Of a stretch of DNA of 64,000 nt, positions 26,963 to 34,076 are shown in pieces. Below the pieces are notes generated by a model. That model saw only the letters and a list, made by a program, of their open reading frames with translations. It was not told the origin of the DNA and made no database searches. Numbering within the stretch: the first letter of the stretch is position 1; each line of letters opens with the position of its first letter. The position numbers were made by a program, and so were the translations under genes. This DNA is from Streptococcus sp. bf_0095. Lineage in GTDB: Bacteria; Bacillota; Bacilli; Lactobacillales; Streptococcaceae. Location of the stretch: assembly GCF_004166885.1 (NCBI RefSeq), contig NZ_RCYU01000002.1, positions 434,001-498,000 on the forward strand, read 5' to 3'.

Positions 26963-26977
26963 TGTAAGCGCTTTCTA
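26963..26977 (-). promoter_or_regulatory. cre site (CcpA) of the glycosidase operon
   Basis: TTGTAAGCGCTTTCT matches WTGNAANCGNWNNCW at every position. It lies about 30-43 bases downstream of the predicted transcription start, where CcpA acts as a roadblock. This indicates repression by preferred sugars. Confidence 0.85.
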
Positions 26978-27012
26978 AAATGCTTTTGCAAATAAAGAAA
27001 CTCTACATTTTA

Positions 27013-27040
27013 ACTATACCAAAAGTTGAGCCTTTAACAA
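27013..27040 (-). promoter_or_regulatory. promoter of bgaA-like gene
   Basis: Minus-strand TTGTTA (27035-27040) and TATAGT (27013-27018) are 16 bases apart. The predicted start is near 27006, upstream of the cre site. The 350-base gap 26934-27285 otherwise holds only the divergent promoter at 27230. Confidence 0.6.
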
Positions 27041-27229
27041 GAGAACATGCAAAGAATATATAGTTTGTACTAAAAGAACTATACTTTGTCGAACAGATTC
27101 TTATAAGCATAAAATAGGAATGTAGGGATACTAAAGCTCTTTCAGATACGAGAAATGGATCAAGAAGATAGGGATGACATCCATCATTCAGTATTAACGA
27201 TCCCCCTCTATTTCTCCTGTTTGAAATAG

Positions 27230-27258
27230 TTGTCATTCCAGCGGAGATAAGGTAGAAT
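27230..27258 (+). promoter_or_regulatory. promoter of the COG2426 gene
   Basis: TTGTCA (27230-27235) and TAGAAT (27253-27258) are 17 bases apart. The ATG at 27286 follows AAAGGAT. Confidence 0.7.
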
Positions 27259-27285
27259 GAAAAGGATGAATTGAAAGGATACCAC

Positions 27286-27756
27286 ATGAACTACATTATT
27301 ACTTTTTTGATCTCCATGATTCCTCTGGTGGAGCTTCGTGGAGCTGTTCCCTACGCTATCTCTACCGGAATTCCTCTTTGGCAAGCCCTCCTGATCGGGG
27401 TCATTGGCAATATGCTTCCTGTCCCTATTATCTTCTTTTTCGCTCGCCATATCCTGGAATGGGGGAAAGAGAAGCCTCTTATCGGGAATTTCTTTACTTG
27501 GTGTCTCAATAAGGGGCATCGTGGAGGCCAAAAATTAGAAGAGGCTGCAGGAGATAAGGGAATCTTTTGGGCCCTACTCCTCTTCGTCGGCATTCCTTTA
27601 CCAGGAACTGGAGCTTGGACTGGAACCCTCGCCGCCTCTATTCTAGACTGGGACTTCAAACGGAGTGTCCTAGCGGTCATGTTGGGAGTCATTCTAGCAG
27701 GGCTTATCATGGGTACTCTCTCGCTTCTTTTTGGACTCAATACCTTTGCGCATTAA
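27286..27756 (+). CDS. small multidrug-export-family membrane protein (COG2426)
   Basis: A 156-residue membrane protein with about four hydrophobic segments. It has the family signatures ISMIPLVELRGAVPYAI near the N-terminus and FVGIPLPGTGAWTG in the second half. These repeats match the PF06695 group, named for export of small cationic drugs although transport has hardly been tested. The ATG at 27286 is used because AAAGGAT precedes it; an upstream TTG in frame would add five residues. It stands alone under its own promoter and ends seven bases before repeat copy R1-1, which probably terminates it. Confidence 0.85.
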   Translation: MNYIITFLISMIPLVELRGAVPYAISTGIPLWQALLIGVIGNMLPVPIIFFFARHILEWGKEKPLIGNFFTWCLNKGHRGGQKLEEAAGDKGIFWALLLFVGIPLPGTGAWTGTLAASILDWDFKRSVLAVMLGVILAGLIMGTLSLLFGLNTFAH

Positions 27757-27763
27757 TTATAAA

Positions 27764-28048
27764 AGAGGCTGGGACAAAAGTCCTAGCCTCTCAATTGTCT
27801 TTGGATTGTCGAGTAAGACGCAATGGTTGAGTGCTCAAAGCACTGCTTTGAGGTGGTGGATAGAACTTGCGAAGCAAGTATCCTAAGTCTTTGTTCGCTT
27901 TTTAAGCTTCAAAGATGCCCTATGTTGACGGAAACTATGTTTCCTTTATCTGCAACCTTCAACAGTCTCCCAGACTGTTGAAGCTGTGCGGAGGTGTGAC
28001 GGCGTAATCGAATTCTAACGAATGACCGCTTTCTGTCCCACTCTCTTT
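27764..28048. repeat. R1 modular repeat, copy 1 (long interior)
   Basis: A 285-base element lies between convergent genes (COG2426 and tsf). It opens with a hairpin GAGGCTGGGACAAAAGTCC-TAGCCTC type and closes with CTGTCCCACTCTCTTT, an imperfect inverted copy of its start. The interior holds separate perfect hairpins: CTCAAAGCA/TGCTTTGAG, ACTTGC/GCAAGT, GGAAAC/GTTTCC and CTTCAACAGTCT/AGACTGTTGAAG. Copy 2 at 31353-31634 is nearly identical throughout; copy 3 at 37349-37527 shares only the two ends. It is non-coding here. Confidence 0.85.
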
Positions 28049-28060
28049 TCATCTTGAAAA

Positions 28061-28086
28061 AAAGAGGTTTCTATGGAAACCTCTTT
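28061..28086 (-). terminator. terminator of rpsB-tsf
   Basis: AAAGAGGTTTC-TATG-GAAACCTCTTT is an 11-pair perfect hairpin followed on the minus strand by a T-tract. It lies 12 bases after the tsf stop. Confidence 0.9.
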
Positions 28087-28097
28087 TCTTTTTATTC

Positions 28098-29138
28098 TTA
28101 GTTATTAAGAGCTGCTGCCATTGTAGCTGCAACTTCTGCTTCAAAGTCATTTGAAGCTTTTTCAATACCTTCACCAACTTCAAAGCGAACAAATTCAACA
28201 ACTGAAGCATTTACTGATTCAAGGTAAGCTTCTACTGTCTTGCTGTCGTCCATGATGTAGACTTGTGCAAGAAGAGTGTATGCTTGGTCAACTTTTGTGT
28301 TGTCCAAGAAGAAGCGATCCATTTTACCTGGGATGATTTTATCCCAGATTTTTTCTGGTTTACCTTCAGCTGCCAATTCAGCTTTGATATCTTCTTCAGC
28401 TTGAGCAACCACTTCGTCAGTCAATTGAGCTTTAGAACCATACTTCAAGTGTGGAAGAGCTGGTTTACCAACCATTGCACGGCTTTCGTTGTCTTGGTCG
28501 ATCACGTGGTTCAATTGTGCTAACTCATCTTTCACGAATTGCTCATCCAATTCTTTGTATGAAAGAACAGTTGGTTTCATTGCAGCGATGTGCATTGAAA
28601 TTTGTTTTGCAAGTGCTTCGTCTCCACCTTCGACAACAGAGATAACACCGATACGTCCACCGTTGTGTTGGTAAGCACCGAAGTGTTGTGCGTCTGTTTT
28701 TTCAAGCAAAGCAAAACGACGGAATGAGATTTTTTCTCCGATTGTAGCAGTTGCAGATACGTATGCTGCCTCAAGAGTTTCACCTGAAGGCATTGTCAAA
28801 GCAAGAGCTTCTTCGTTGTTAGCTGGTTTACCTTCAGCGATGACTTTCGCTGTTGCGTTTACCAATTCAACGAATTGAGCGTTTTTCGCAACGAAGTCAG
28901 TTTCAGCATTTACTTCAACTACTGCTGCAACGTTACCGTTCACATAAACACCAGTCAAACCTTCAGCGGCAACACGGTCAGCTTTTTTAGCTGCTTTAGC
29001 CATACCTTTTTCGCGAAGCAATTCGATTGCTTTTTCGATGTCACCTTCAACCTCAACCAAGGCTTTCTTAGCGTCCATGACACCAGCACCAGATTTTTCA
29101 CGCAACTCTTTAACAAGTTTAGCTGTAATTTCTGCCAT
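28098..29138 (-). CDS. tsf: translation elongation factor Ts
   Basis: EF-Ts recycles EF-Tu by exchanging GDP for GTP. The 346-residue protein starts with the UBA-like region ([27 protein letters not shown]) and contains the EF-Tu contact motif TDFVAKN near residue 80. The ATG follows TAGGAGAA. It lies 78 bases after rpsB, the standard order, with a GC-rich hairpin between them that may tune the ratio of the two products. Confidence 0.98.
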   Translation of the reverse strand: MAEITAKLVKELREKSGAGVMDAKKALVEVEGDIEKAIELLREKGMAKAAKKADRVAAEGLTGVYVNGNVAAVVEVNAETDFVAKNAQFVELVNATAKVIAEGKPANNEEALALTMPSGETLEAAYVSATATIGEKISFRRFALLEKTDAQHFGAYQHNGGRIGVISVVEGGDEALAKQISMHIAAMKPTVLSYKELDEQFVKDELAQLNHVIDQDNESRAMVGKPALPHLKYGSKAQLTDEVVAQAEEDIKAELAAEGKPEKIWDKIIPGKMDRFFLDNTKVDQAYTLLAQVYIMDDSKTVEAYLESVNASVVEFVRFEVGEGIEKASNDFEAEVAATMAAALNN

Positions 29139-29166
29139 TTTGATTCTCCTATATTTTTTTAAAAAT

Positions 29167-29195
29167 AGGAGAGCCGGGCTAAGCCCCGCCCTCCT
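29167..29195 (-). other. intercistronic hairpin between rpsB and tsf
   Basis: AGGAGGGCGGGGC-TTAG-CCCGGCTCTCCT forms a GC-rich stem followed on the minus strand by ATTTTTAAAAAAA. It resembles a leaky terminator, commonly seen between rpsB and tsf, and would lower tsf relative to rpsB. Confidence 0.6.
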
Positions 29196-29216
29196 AGGTA
29201 ATTACGATTGTGATAA

Positions 29217-29999
29217 TTAAGCGTTGTCGCCTTCTACAACTTCAACGATTTCTTCGATTGAATCTGCTTGAGTTTCAGTTGCTGCCAATTCAGCTTCAAC
29301 TGATGCAACTGCATCTTCACCTTGACGTCCTTCGATAACAGCGTCAGCCATTTTCGCAGTGATCAATTTAACAGCGCGGATAGCGTCATCGTTAGCTGGG
29401 ATGATTACATCGATATCGTCTGGGTCAGTGTTTGTGTCGACCATCGCTACAACTGGGATACCCAATTTCTTAGCTTCTTTAACAGCGATTTGCTCTTTGT
29501 GTGGATCCACAACGTACATTACGTCTGGGATACGAGGCATATCTTCGATACCACCCAAGAATTTTTCAAGACGAGCGCGTTGTTTGTTAAGAAGTGCAAC
29601 TTCTTTCTTAGGAAGAACGTCGAAGATTCCTTCTTCTTCCATGCGTTTGATTTCTTTCAAACGAGCGATACGTTTTTGGATTGTTCCCCAGTTAGTAAGG
29701 GTACCACCCAACCAACGGTGGTTGATGTAGTATTGACCTGAACGAACAGCTTCTTCAGCAACAGCTTCAGCAGCTTGTTTCTTAGTACCAACAAACAATA
29801 CAACTGCGTCGTTTGCAGCAGCTTCACGCATGAAGTCATATGCTTGGTCAGCGTATTTTACAGTTTGTTGCAAGTCGATAACGTGGATTCCGTTACGCTC
29901 AGTGAAGATGTACTTAGCCATCTTAGGGTTCCAGCGACGAGTTTGGTGACCGAAGTGTACACCAGCCTCAAGAAGTTGTTTCATTGAAATTACTGCCAT
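29217..29999 (-). CDS. rpsB: 30S ribosomal protein S2
   Basis: S2 binds the 30S body and is needed for S1 or mRNA docking. The start at 29999 ([26 protein letters not shown], shown here across positions 29999-29922) gives 260 residues, the normal length. AAAGGAG precedes the ATG. A longer open frame to 30149 only runs through the leader and would not be made. The protein carries the family segments FIDLQQT-type and LFVGTKKQA. It leads the rpsB-tsf operon, with a strong promoter and a structured leader of about 115 bases. Confidence 0.97.
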   Translation of the reverse strand: MAVISMKQLLEAGVHFGHQTRRWNPKMAKYIFTERNGIHVIDLQQTVKYADQAYDFMREAAANDAVVLFVGTKKQAAEAVAEEAVRSGQYYINHRWLGGTLTNWGTIQKRIARLKEIKRMEEEGIFDVLPKKEVALLNKQRARLEKFLGGIEDMPRIPDVMYVVDPHKEQIAVKEAKKLGIPVVAMVDTNTDPDDIDVIIPANDDAIRAVKLITAKMADAVIEGRQGEDAVASVEAELAATETQADSIEEIVEVVEGDNA

Positions 30000-30114
30000 G
30001 AGTAAATTCTCCTTTTTGTTTTTTTCTCCTCTCCCAGACGTCAGCTTGCAACACGACCACAAGGGCAACGGTGCCACAATGGTTCCGGGATGAGTATTTA
30101 TTGCTTTACGCAAC
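30000..30114 (-). ncRNA. structured 5' leader of rpsB
   Basis: The region between the promoter and the rpsB ATG includes ACCA/TGGT arms around GGCA-CCGT-TGCC and a GGGAGAGGAG purine tract near the start codon. Ribosomal protein leaders often bind their own protein, so S2 autoregulation is plausible. I cannot match it to a named RNA family with certainty. Confidence 0.45.
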
Positions 30115-30120
30115 TTTATC

Positions 30121-30149
30121 AGTATAGCAGATTTAGAAGCTTTTTGCAA
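30121..30149 (-). promoter_or_regulatory. rpsB-tsf promoter
   Basis: TTGCAA (30144-30149) and TATACT (30121-30126) are 17 bases apart on the minus strand. TG three bases before the -10 adds an extended element. Confidence 0.75.
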
Positions 30150-30271
30150 GTCATTTGAGATAAATTCCTAGACTTTCCTGCTTTTCTTCAGGGCTCTCCC
30201 TCCTTCTTTTCTTTTTTTCTGCACGATTCTCATTCTTTCCCTTTTATAAGCCTTTTGTCCGAAAATTTTTC

Positions 30272-30300
30272 TTGACCTTATCTGATTTTTAAGATAAAAT
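30272..30300 (+). promoter_or_regulatory. tRNA-Cys promoter
   Basis: TTGACC (30272-30277) and TAAAAT (30295-30300) are 17 bases apart, ending 12 bases before the tRNA. Confidence 0.75.
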
Positions 30301-30312
30301 AGAATATGTTGT

Positions 30313-30383
30313 GGCGGTATAGCCAAGTGGTAAGGCACGGCTCTGCAAAAGCTTGATCGTCGGTTCAAATCCGTCTACCGCCT
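30313..30383 (+). tRNA. tRNA-Cys (GCA)
   Basis: A 71-base cloverleaf. The acceptor arms GGCGGTA and TACCGCC pair fully, with T as discriminator. The anticodon loop CTGCAAA carries GCA, reading UGC and UGU. The T arm is CGGTTCAAATCCG. CCA is not encoded. It is a single-gene unit with its own promoter and terminator. Confidence 0.97.
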
Positions 30384-30401
30384 TCACAAACAAATATCAA
30401 T

Positions 30402-30424
30402 GAGCCCAGCAATGGGCTTTTTTG
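30402..30424 (+). terminator. terminator after tRNA-Cys
   Basis: GAGCCCA-GCAA-TGGGCTTTTTT: a short GC stem with a tetraloop and six T residues. Confidence 0.9.
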
Positions 30425-30499
30425 ATACCATCACTTGATTGAATCTCACTTTCGCTGCTTTGTCAGTGATCGTGTTTTCCAATCATGAAAGGAAAAGAT

Positions 30500-31222
30500 A
30501 TGATGAAAAAAGTGACCTTATATGCTCTCAGTATCCTCTCTTTGGCCATGCTTACAGCTTGCCAACCAGCACAAAAAGAGACTCAAGAAAGAAAGCCTCT
30601 TGTTAGCAGCTCTAAAAAAACCTCTAAAAGCTCTAAGAGTTCTAGAAGTTCATACTCTAAAAAGTCATCTAGCAAAAAGGATTTTTCATCAGGCTTCGAT
30701 GACGATCATTCTTCTAGCTCTTCAGACTCTAACACGCGCGAGGATCCTAACTATACGATGAGCTTGATGGATCAGGGAGAATCACTAGAAGCTATCGGGG
30801 ATATCCCTGAAATGCCAAAATGGGCTGCCTTCAAAGAAATTAAAGTGGAAATTCTTGTTGGAAATGAAGCCCTTGCTCCTACTTCAAAAGAAGAAGCCAT
30901 CAGCAAGTTAGGTCCTACTGATTCCACTTCTGGCAATGGTGCTTACTGGCATGGAGATGGCAGTGCTATCTTGATTGATTTTAATGAAAAAGGTCAAGCC
31001 ACTAACAAAATTGCAACCTTGCCTAACTCTAAAAAGGTTACGAATCTCAAGGATATTCAACCTGGAATGACAGCTAAAGAAGTCGTTGAAAAACACGGCC
31101 GTCCAGAAACTGTTTTCGTCTTTGGCTACGCGACGATTTTTACTTGGAAAGGTGAAGACGGAAAGGACTACTCTGTCGGTTTTGACAAAGAAACAGTCTT
31201 CCAAGTCTCTGAACCTGCATAA
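30500..31222 (+). CDS. Ser/Lys-rich lipoprotein
   Basis: The protein has 240 residues. The signal peptide ends AMLTAC (lipobox, Cys near residue 20). A linker of about 60 residues is almost only Ser and Lys with short Asp runs. The globular part follows from about residue 85, with the pattern IQPGMTAKEVVEKHGRP and VFVFGYATIFTWK. This resembles the small SmpA/BamE-like or BLIP-like folds seen in Gram-positive lipoproteins, though that is only an impression. I take the ATG at 30500 because AAAGGAAAAG precedes it; an upstream start at 30485 lacks a site. It is monocistronic, and its function is unknown. Confidence 0.85.
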   Translation: MMKKVTLYALSILSLAMLTACQPAQKETQERKPLVSSSKKTSKSSKSSRSSYSKKSSSKKDFSSGFDDDHSSSSSDSNTREDPNYTMSLMDQGESLEAIGDIPEMPKWAAFKEIKVEILVGNEALAPTSKEEAISKLGPTDSTSGNGAYWHGDGSAILIDFNEKGQATNKIATLPNSKKVTNLKDIQPGMTAKEVVEKHGRPETVFVFGYATIFTWKGEDGKDYSVGFDKETVFQVSEPA

Positions 31223-31312
31223 AATTCCCTTTTTCGGGATTCTTTTCTGATCCTATTCAAGCGCTCAGCTGATTTTCTCACCGATGGGATAGAAGTCCTT
31301 TTCATAACACAC

Positions 31313-31349
31313 AAACCCTCCAAGACATTGGTCTTGGAGGGTTTTTTTG
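31313..31349 (+). terminator. strong terminator between lipoprotein gene and R1-2
   Basis: AAACCCTCCAAGAC and GTCTTGGAGGGTTT form a long perfect stem with seven T residues after it. It lies about 90 bases beyond the lipoprotein stop, immediately before repeat copy R1-2. Confidence 0.9.
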
Positions 31350-31352
31350 AAT

Positions 31353-31634
31353 AGAGGCTGGGACAAAAGTCCTAGCCTCTCAATTGCCTTTGAATTGTCG
31401 AGCAAGACGCAGTGGTTGAGTGCTCAAAGCACTGCTTTGAGGTGGTGGATAGAACTTGCGAAGCAAGTATCCTAAGTCTTTGTTCGCTTTTAAGCTCCAA
31501 ATATGACCTAATGAGGGAAACAAAGTTTCCTTTATCTGCAACCTTCAACAGTCTCCCAGACTGTTGAAGCTGTGCGGAGGTGGGACGACGAAATCGAATT
31601 CTAACGAAGGACCGATTTCTGTCCCACTCTCTTT
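31353..31634. repeat. R1 modular repeat, copy 2 (long interior)
   Basis: A 282-base near-copy of 27764-28048 in the same orientation. It lies between convergent genes, ending six bases after the nusG stop. All four interior hairpins of copy 1 are kept. Differences cluster in the segment after the third hairpin (about 31497-31530). Its closing end GATTTCTGTCCCACTCTCTTT-like sequence may terminate nusG. Confidence 0.85.
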
Positions 31635-31640
31635 CATTCC

Positions 31641-32177
31641 TTACAATTCTGCAATTTGATTGAGGTTGACTTCTGCCACAGTGTCATTTCCAAACATGGT
31701 GATAATCATTTTCACCTTATTGTTATCGATTTCTGTGATCTTACCAGTGTAATCTGCAAAAGCTCCATCGATGATGCGTACAGTATCTCCTACCTTCACA
31801 TCAATGTTGAAATCTTGAACGGTTTGTCCCATCGAAATCAAGATGTTACGGATTTCGTCTTCCAAAAGTGGAGTTGGTTTTGAACGGTTCCCGTGTGATC
31901 CAACAAATCCAGTTACGTTTGGTGTATTCCGAACGACAAACCAAGCTTCATCCGTCATGACCATTTCTACCAAGACATAACCAGGGAAGCGATTTTCTTC
32001 GATTTCTTTTGTCTTCCCGTTTTTCTCGATTTGCACAGTTTGAGTAGGGATTTCTACACGCAAGATGTTTTCCAACATGTTATAGGTTTGTGCGCGTTGA
32101 AGAAGGTTTTCCTTCACTTTGTTTTCATATCCTGAGTAGGTCTGTAGGACAAACCAGCCTTTGTCAAAACTATCCAT
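31641..32177 (-). CDS. nusG: transcription elongation/termination factor NusG
   Basis: NusG binds RNA polymerase and modulates pausing and Rho-dependent termination. The 178-residue protein has the N-terminal NGN domain (WFVLQTYSGYENKVKENL) and a C-terminal KOW domain (VGDTVRIIDGAFADYTGKI). It follows secE in the usual order, but here a terminator (32323-32347) and its own promoter with an extended -10 separate them. The leader is about 80 bases long with a small hairpin. Confidence 0.97.
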   Translation of the reverse strand: MDSFDKGWFVLQTYSGYENKVKENLLQRAQTYNMLENILRVEIPTQTVQIEKNGKTKEIEENRFPGYVLVEMVMTDEAWFVVRNTPNVTGFVGSHGNRSKPTPLLEDEIRNILISMGQTVQDFNIDVKVGDTVRIIDGAFADYTGKITEIDNNKVKMIITMFGNDTVAEVNLNQIAEL

Positions 32178-32229
32178 TTTTGTTTCCTTTCTTATCTACC
32201 AGAGGTCCATCGTTTCATCACGATACTAA

Positions 32230-32248
32230 AAAAAGCCTTCTGGCTCTT
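32230..32248 (-). other. short hairpin with T-run in the nusG leader
   Basis: GAGCC-AGAA-GGC followed by seven T residues lies about 20 bases after the expected nusG transcription start. It may be a pause or attenuation site. The stem is only four to five pairs, so it is weak on its own. Confidence 0.35.
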
Positions 32249-32262
32249 GTTTTCCTAGCTCC

Positions 32263-32271
32263 ATTATAACA
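32263..32271 (-). promoter_or_regulatory. extended -10 promoter of nusG
   Basis: On the minus strand TGTTATAAT is a perfect extended -10 (TATAAT at 32263-32268). The -35 (TTTGCT, 16 bases upstream) is poor. Confidence 0.55.
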
Positions 32272-32322
32272 TAAAACCGGAGAAAGCAAAGAAGTTTCTC
32301 TTGTTTTTCTTCAGCAAGATAA

Positions 32323-32347
32323 GAAAAAAAGCATCCACAGGGGACGC
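32323..32347 (-). terminator. terminator between secE and nusG
   Basis: GCGTCC and GGATGC arms, with a GT mismatch position, are followed on the minus strand by seven T residues. It sits 16 bases after the secE stop and splits secE from nusG. Confidence 0.7.
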
Positions 32348-32362
32348 AAATTTGTTTCTTTT

Positions 32363-32539
32363 TTAGAACATATCGATTAGCTTCAAAATACCTTTAGCCA
32401 CTACTTGGTCAAATAAATAAATCAAAGCTACAAAAAAAGCGGTGTACTCAATCACGGAGATAAAGTTTTTCCATCTTTCCTTGCGATTTGGCCAAGTCGT
32501 GTTTTTTAGCAAGACAAAAATATCTTTAAAAAATTTCAC
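32363..32539 (-). CDS. secE: preprotein translocase subunit SecE
   Basis: This single-span subunit clamps SecY in the Sec channel. The start is a GTG at 32539 with AGGAG eight bases upstream. The product has 58 residues: a cytosolic amphipathic helix with the family motif TTWPNRKE near residue 15, then one transmembrane helix (ISVIEYTAFFVALIYLFDQVV). It is nine bases after rpmG and ahead of nusG, the normal streptococcal order. The gene is shorter than most gene-finding cutoffs. Confidence 0.95.
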   Translation of the reverse strand: MKFFKDIFVLLKNTTWPNRKERWKNFISVIEYTAFFVALIYLFDQVVAKGILKLIDMF

Positions 32540-32548
32540 AACATTCTC

Positions 32549-32701
32549 CTATCTGGTTTCTTTATGAATTGTATATTTGCTACAATGTTTACAAAACTTG
32601 TTAACTTCTAGACGTTTTGGTTTTGGCGTCGCACTCAACTTGATTGAGTAGTTGCGTGACCCACAAACCGTACACGCTAGACTTGCTTTTTTTAATGCCA
32701 T
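32549..32701 (-). CDS. rpmG: 50S ribosomal protein L33, zinc-binding form
   Basis: The product has 50 residues and begins [19 protein letters not shown]. It has two CxxC pairs, CTVC near residue 10 and CKHC near residue 37, so this is the zinc-holding version; many bacteria keep a zinc-free paralogue for zinc starvation. It leads rpmG-secE, with a consensus promoter at 32720-32748. The ATG at 32701 follows GGAGG. Confidence 0.95.
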   Translation of the reverse strand: MALKKASLACTVCGSRNYSIKLSATPKPKRLEVNKFCKHCSKYTIHKETR

Positions 32702-32719
32702 AACGCCTCCATTCACACC

Positions 32720-32748
32720 ATTATAGCAAGTTTTCTACTATTTGACAA
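32720..32748 (-). promoter_or_regulatory. rpmG-secE promoter
   Basis: TTGTCA (32743-32748) and TATAAT (32720-32725) are 17 bases apart on the minus strand. It is divergent from the metallopeptidase promoter. Confidence 0.8.
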
Positions 32749-32778
32749 GTTCTTCTGCTCTCTGGAAGCGCATTTTGT

Positions 32779-32806
32779 TTGGCTTTTCTCTACGATTTGG
32801 TACAAT
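32779..32806 (+). promoter_or_regulatory. promoter of the zinc metallopeptidase gene
   Basis: TTGGCT (32779-32784), a 16-base spacer and TACAAT (32801-32806) preceded by TGG form an extended -10 promoter. The ATG at 32828 follows AAAGGAG. Confidence 0.65.
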
Positions 32807-32827
32807 ATAGGAGATAAAGGAGAAATT

Positions 32828-33748
32828 ATGAAAAGCGATCATCTGAAAGAAAGTAAAAACATTGAAGACCGTCGCGGGCAAAGTGGCGGAAGCTACTCAT
32901 CTGGCCGCTCTGGTGGGAATTTAGGGGGTGGTATTTTACAAATCCTCCTCTCACCTGGAAGCTTCAAGAGCAAACTAATCTTGATCCTGGTCCTCATCTT
33001 TTTGAGCGGTGGAGCTGGATTAAGCGGGCTCTTTGACCAAGGTCAAAGCACGCAGAACTATAACTCAGGACAAGTCACGCGCCAAAGCAATACCCAGGTG
33101 AGTGACGGAGATAGCAAATTCGTCAGTCAAGTCCTTGGAACTACTGAGGATTTCTGGGGGCGAACCTTCCAAAATGAAGGCCGAACCTATCACAAGCCAA
33201 CCTTGGTTTTCTATACGGGTCAAACTCGAACTGGCTGTGGTGTAGGCCAAGCATCTGCCGGCCCCTTCTACTGTCCGACAGACCAAAAGATCTATTTGGA
33301 CATCAGCTTCTACAAAGAGTTGACCACCAAATACAAGGCTAGCGGAGATTTTGCTATGGCTTATGTCATCGCTCACGAAGTCGGCCACCACATCCAAAAC
33401 GAATTGGGGACTCTTCAGAGTTACCAGAAAGCCATCCGAGGGAAAAGCGAGACAGAAAAAAATGCCCTCAATGTCCGTTTGGAACTTCAAGCTGACTACT
33501 ATGCGGGTATGTGGGCTCGCTACATTGAAGAACAAGGCCTCATGGAGACAGGAGATATCGAAGAAGCGCTCAATGCTGCCCATGCCGTGGGAGATGATAC
33601 CCTTCAAGAACAAGCCTATGGCTACTCCGTCCCTGATAGCTTCACCCACGGAACTTCTGAACAACGCATGCGCTGGTTCAAACGTGGTTACCAATACGGT
33701 GATTTTGAACACGGAGATACCTTCAGCGTCTCTGACGAAGACTTGTAA
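32828..33748 (+). CDS. YpfJ-type neutral zinc metallopeptidase, membrane anchored
   Basis: A 306-residue protein. The N-terminal 35 residues are Gly/Ser-rich and charged, then one transmembrane segment (LILILVLIFLSGGAGLSGLF) at about 50-70 anchors the rest outside. The catalytic domain carries HEVGHHIQ, a zinc HExxH motif, with ELQADYYAGMW about 40 residues later giving the likely third ligand. It matches PF04228 in order and length. No physiological substrate is known. The gene is on the plus strand, between pbp2A and rpmG-secE-nusG, which are on the minus strand and adjacent to each other in some relatives. It therefore looks inserted there. Confidence 0.9.
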   Translation: MKSDHLKESKNIEDRRGQSGGSYSSGRSGGNLGGGILQILLSPGSFKSKLILILVLIFLSGGAGLSGLFDQGQSTQNYNSGQVTRQSNTQVSDGDSKFVSQVLGTTEDFWGRTFQNEGRTYHKPTLVFYTGQTRTGCGVGQASAGPFYCPTDQKIYLDISFYKELTTKYKASGDFAMAYVIAHEVGHHIQNELGTLQSYQKAIRGKSETEKNALNVRLELQADYYAGMWARYIEEQGLMETGDIEEALNAAHAVGDDTLQEQAYGYSVPDSFTHGTSEQRMRWFKRGYQYGDFEHGDTFSVSDEDL

Positions 33749-33761
33749 CAACCCTAAAACC

Positions 33762-33793
33762 AAAAGCCTTTCAGATTATCTGAAGGCTTTTTT
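33762..33793 (+). terminator. terminator of the metallopeptidase gene
   Basis: AAAAGCCTTTCAGA and TCTGAAGGCTTTTTT form a stem with a TTA-type loop, 14 bases after the stop codon. Confidence 0.9.
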
Positions 33794-33852
33794 GTTACTT
33801 TATCTACAGCGATCTACGCTTTATAATGGCTGGGAGTGTTCAATAAATAAAG

Positions 33853-34032
33853 ATGATTTCTATTTTATGAAATTATTCAACTCAATCTCGAAACTTTCCA
33901 CCGTGAGAAAAGTGCTTGAAACATTACGTTTCAAGCACTCGGAATTATTGAGACCTTAGGCTCAATAATTAGTCATGGAACTTCTTCGAAGTTCGCTGAC
34001 GTCCGTACTCACCTAAGGAAAGTTTCTAAGAA
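33853..34032. repeat. R2 modular repeat, copy A (short)
   Basis: The core 33890-34026 is bounded by perfect 10-base inverted repeats, GAAACTTTCC and GGAAAGTTTC. Within are hairpins AGTGCTTGAAAC/GTTTCAAGCACT and AATTATTGAG/CTCAATAATT, then a GAACTTC/GAAGTTC hairpin. A shared left flank beginning ATGATTTCTATTTT starts at 33853. Copy B at 41880 has the same ends and an extra module. It lies between convergent genes and holds no coding capacity. Confidence 0.8.
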
Positions 34033-34076
34033 GACTGTGAATGGAAAGAATCTTCCCATCTTTTAAGCATCTATTT

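Noticed and set aside
27764..28048. R1 as a known BOX or RUP element
   Set aside because: The module ends and lengths do not match those elements as I remember them, although the modular layout is similar. A database search would decide.
30000..30149. N-terminal extension of S2 up to an upstream ATG
   Set aside because: It would read through the leader and promoter; the start at 29999 has a good ribosome-binding site and gives the normal protein length.
30271..30287. CtsR-like heptad pair in the tRNA-Cys promoter (CTTGACCTTATCTGATT)
   Set aside because: It resembles the ctsR operator but the second heptad departs from consensus at the key base, and the match is explained by the TTGACC -35 of the tRNA promoter.
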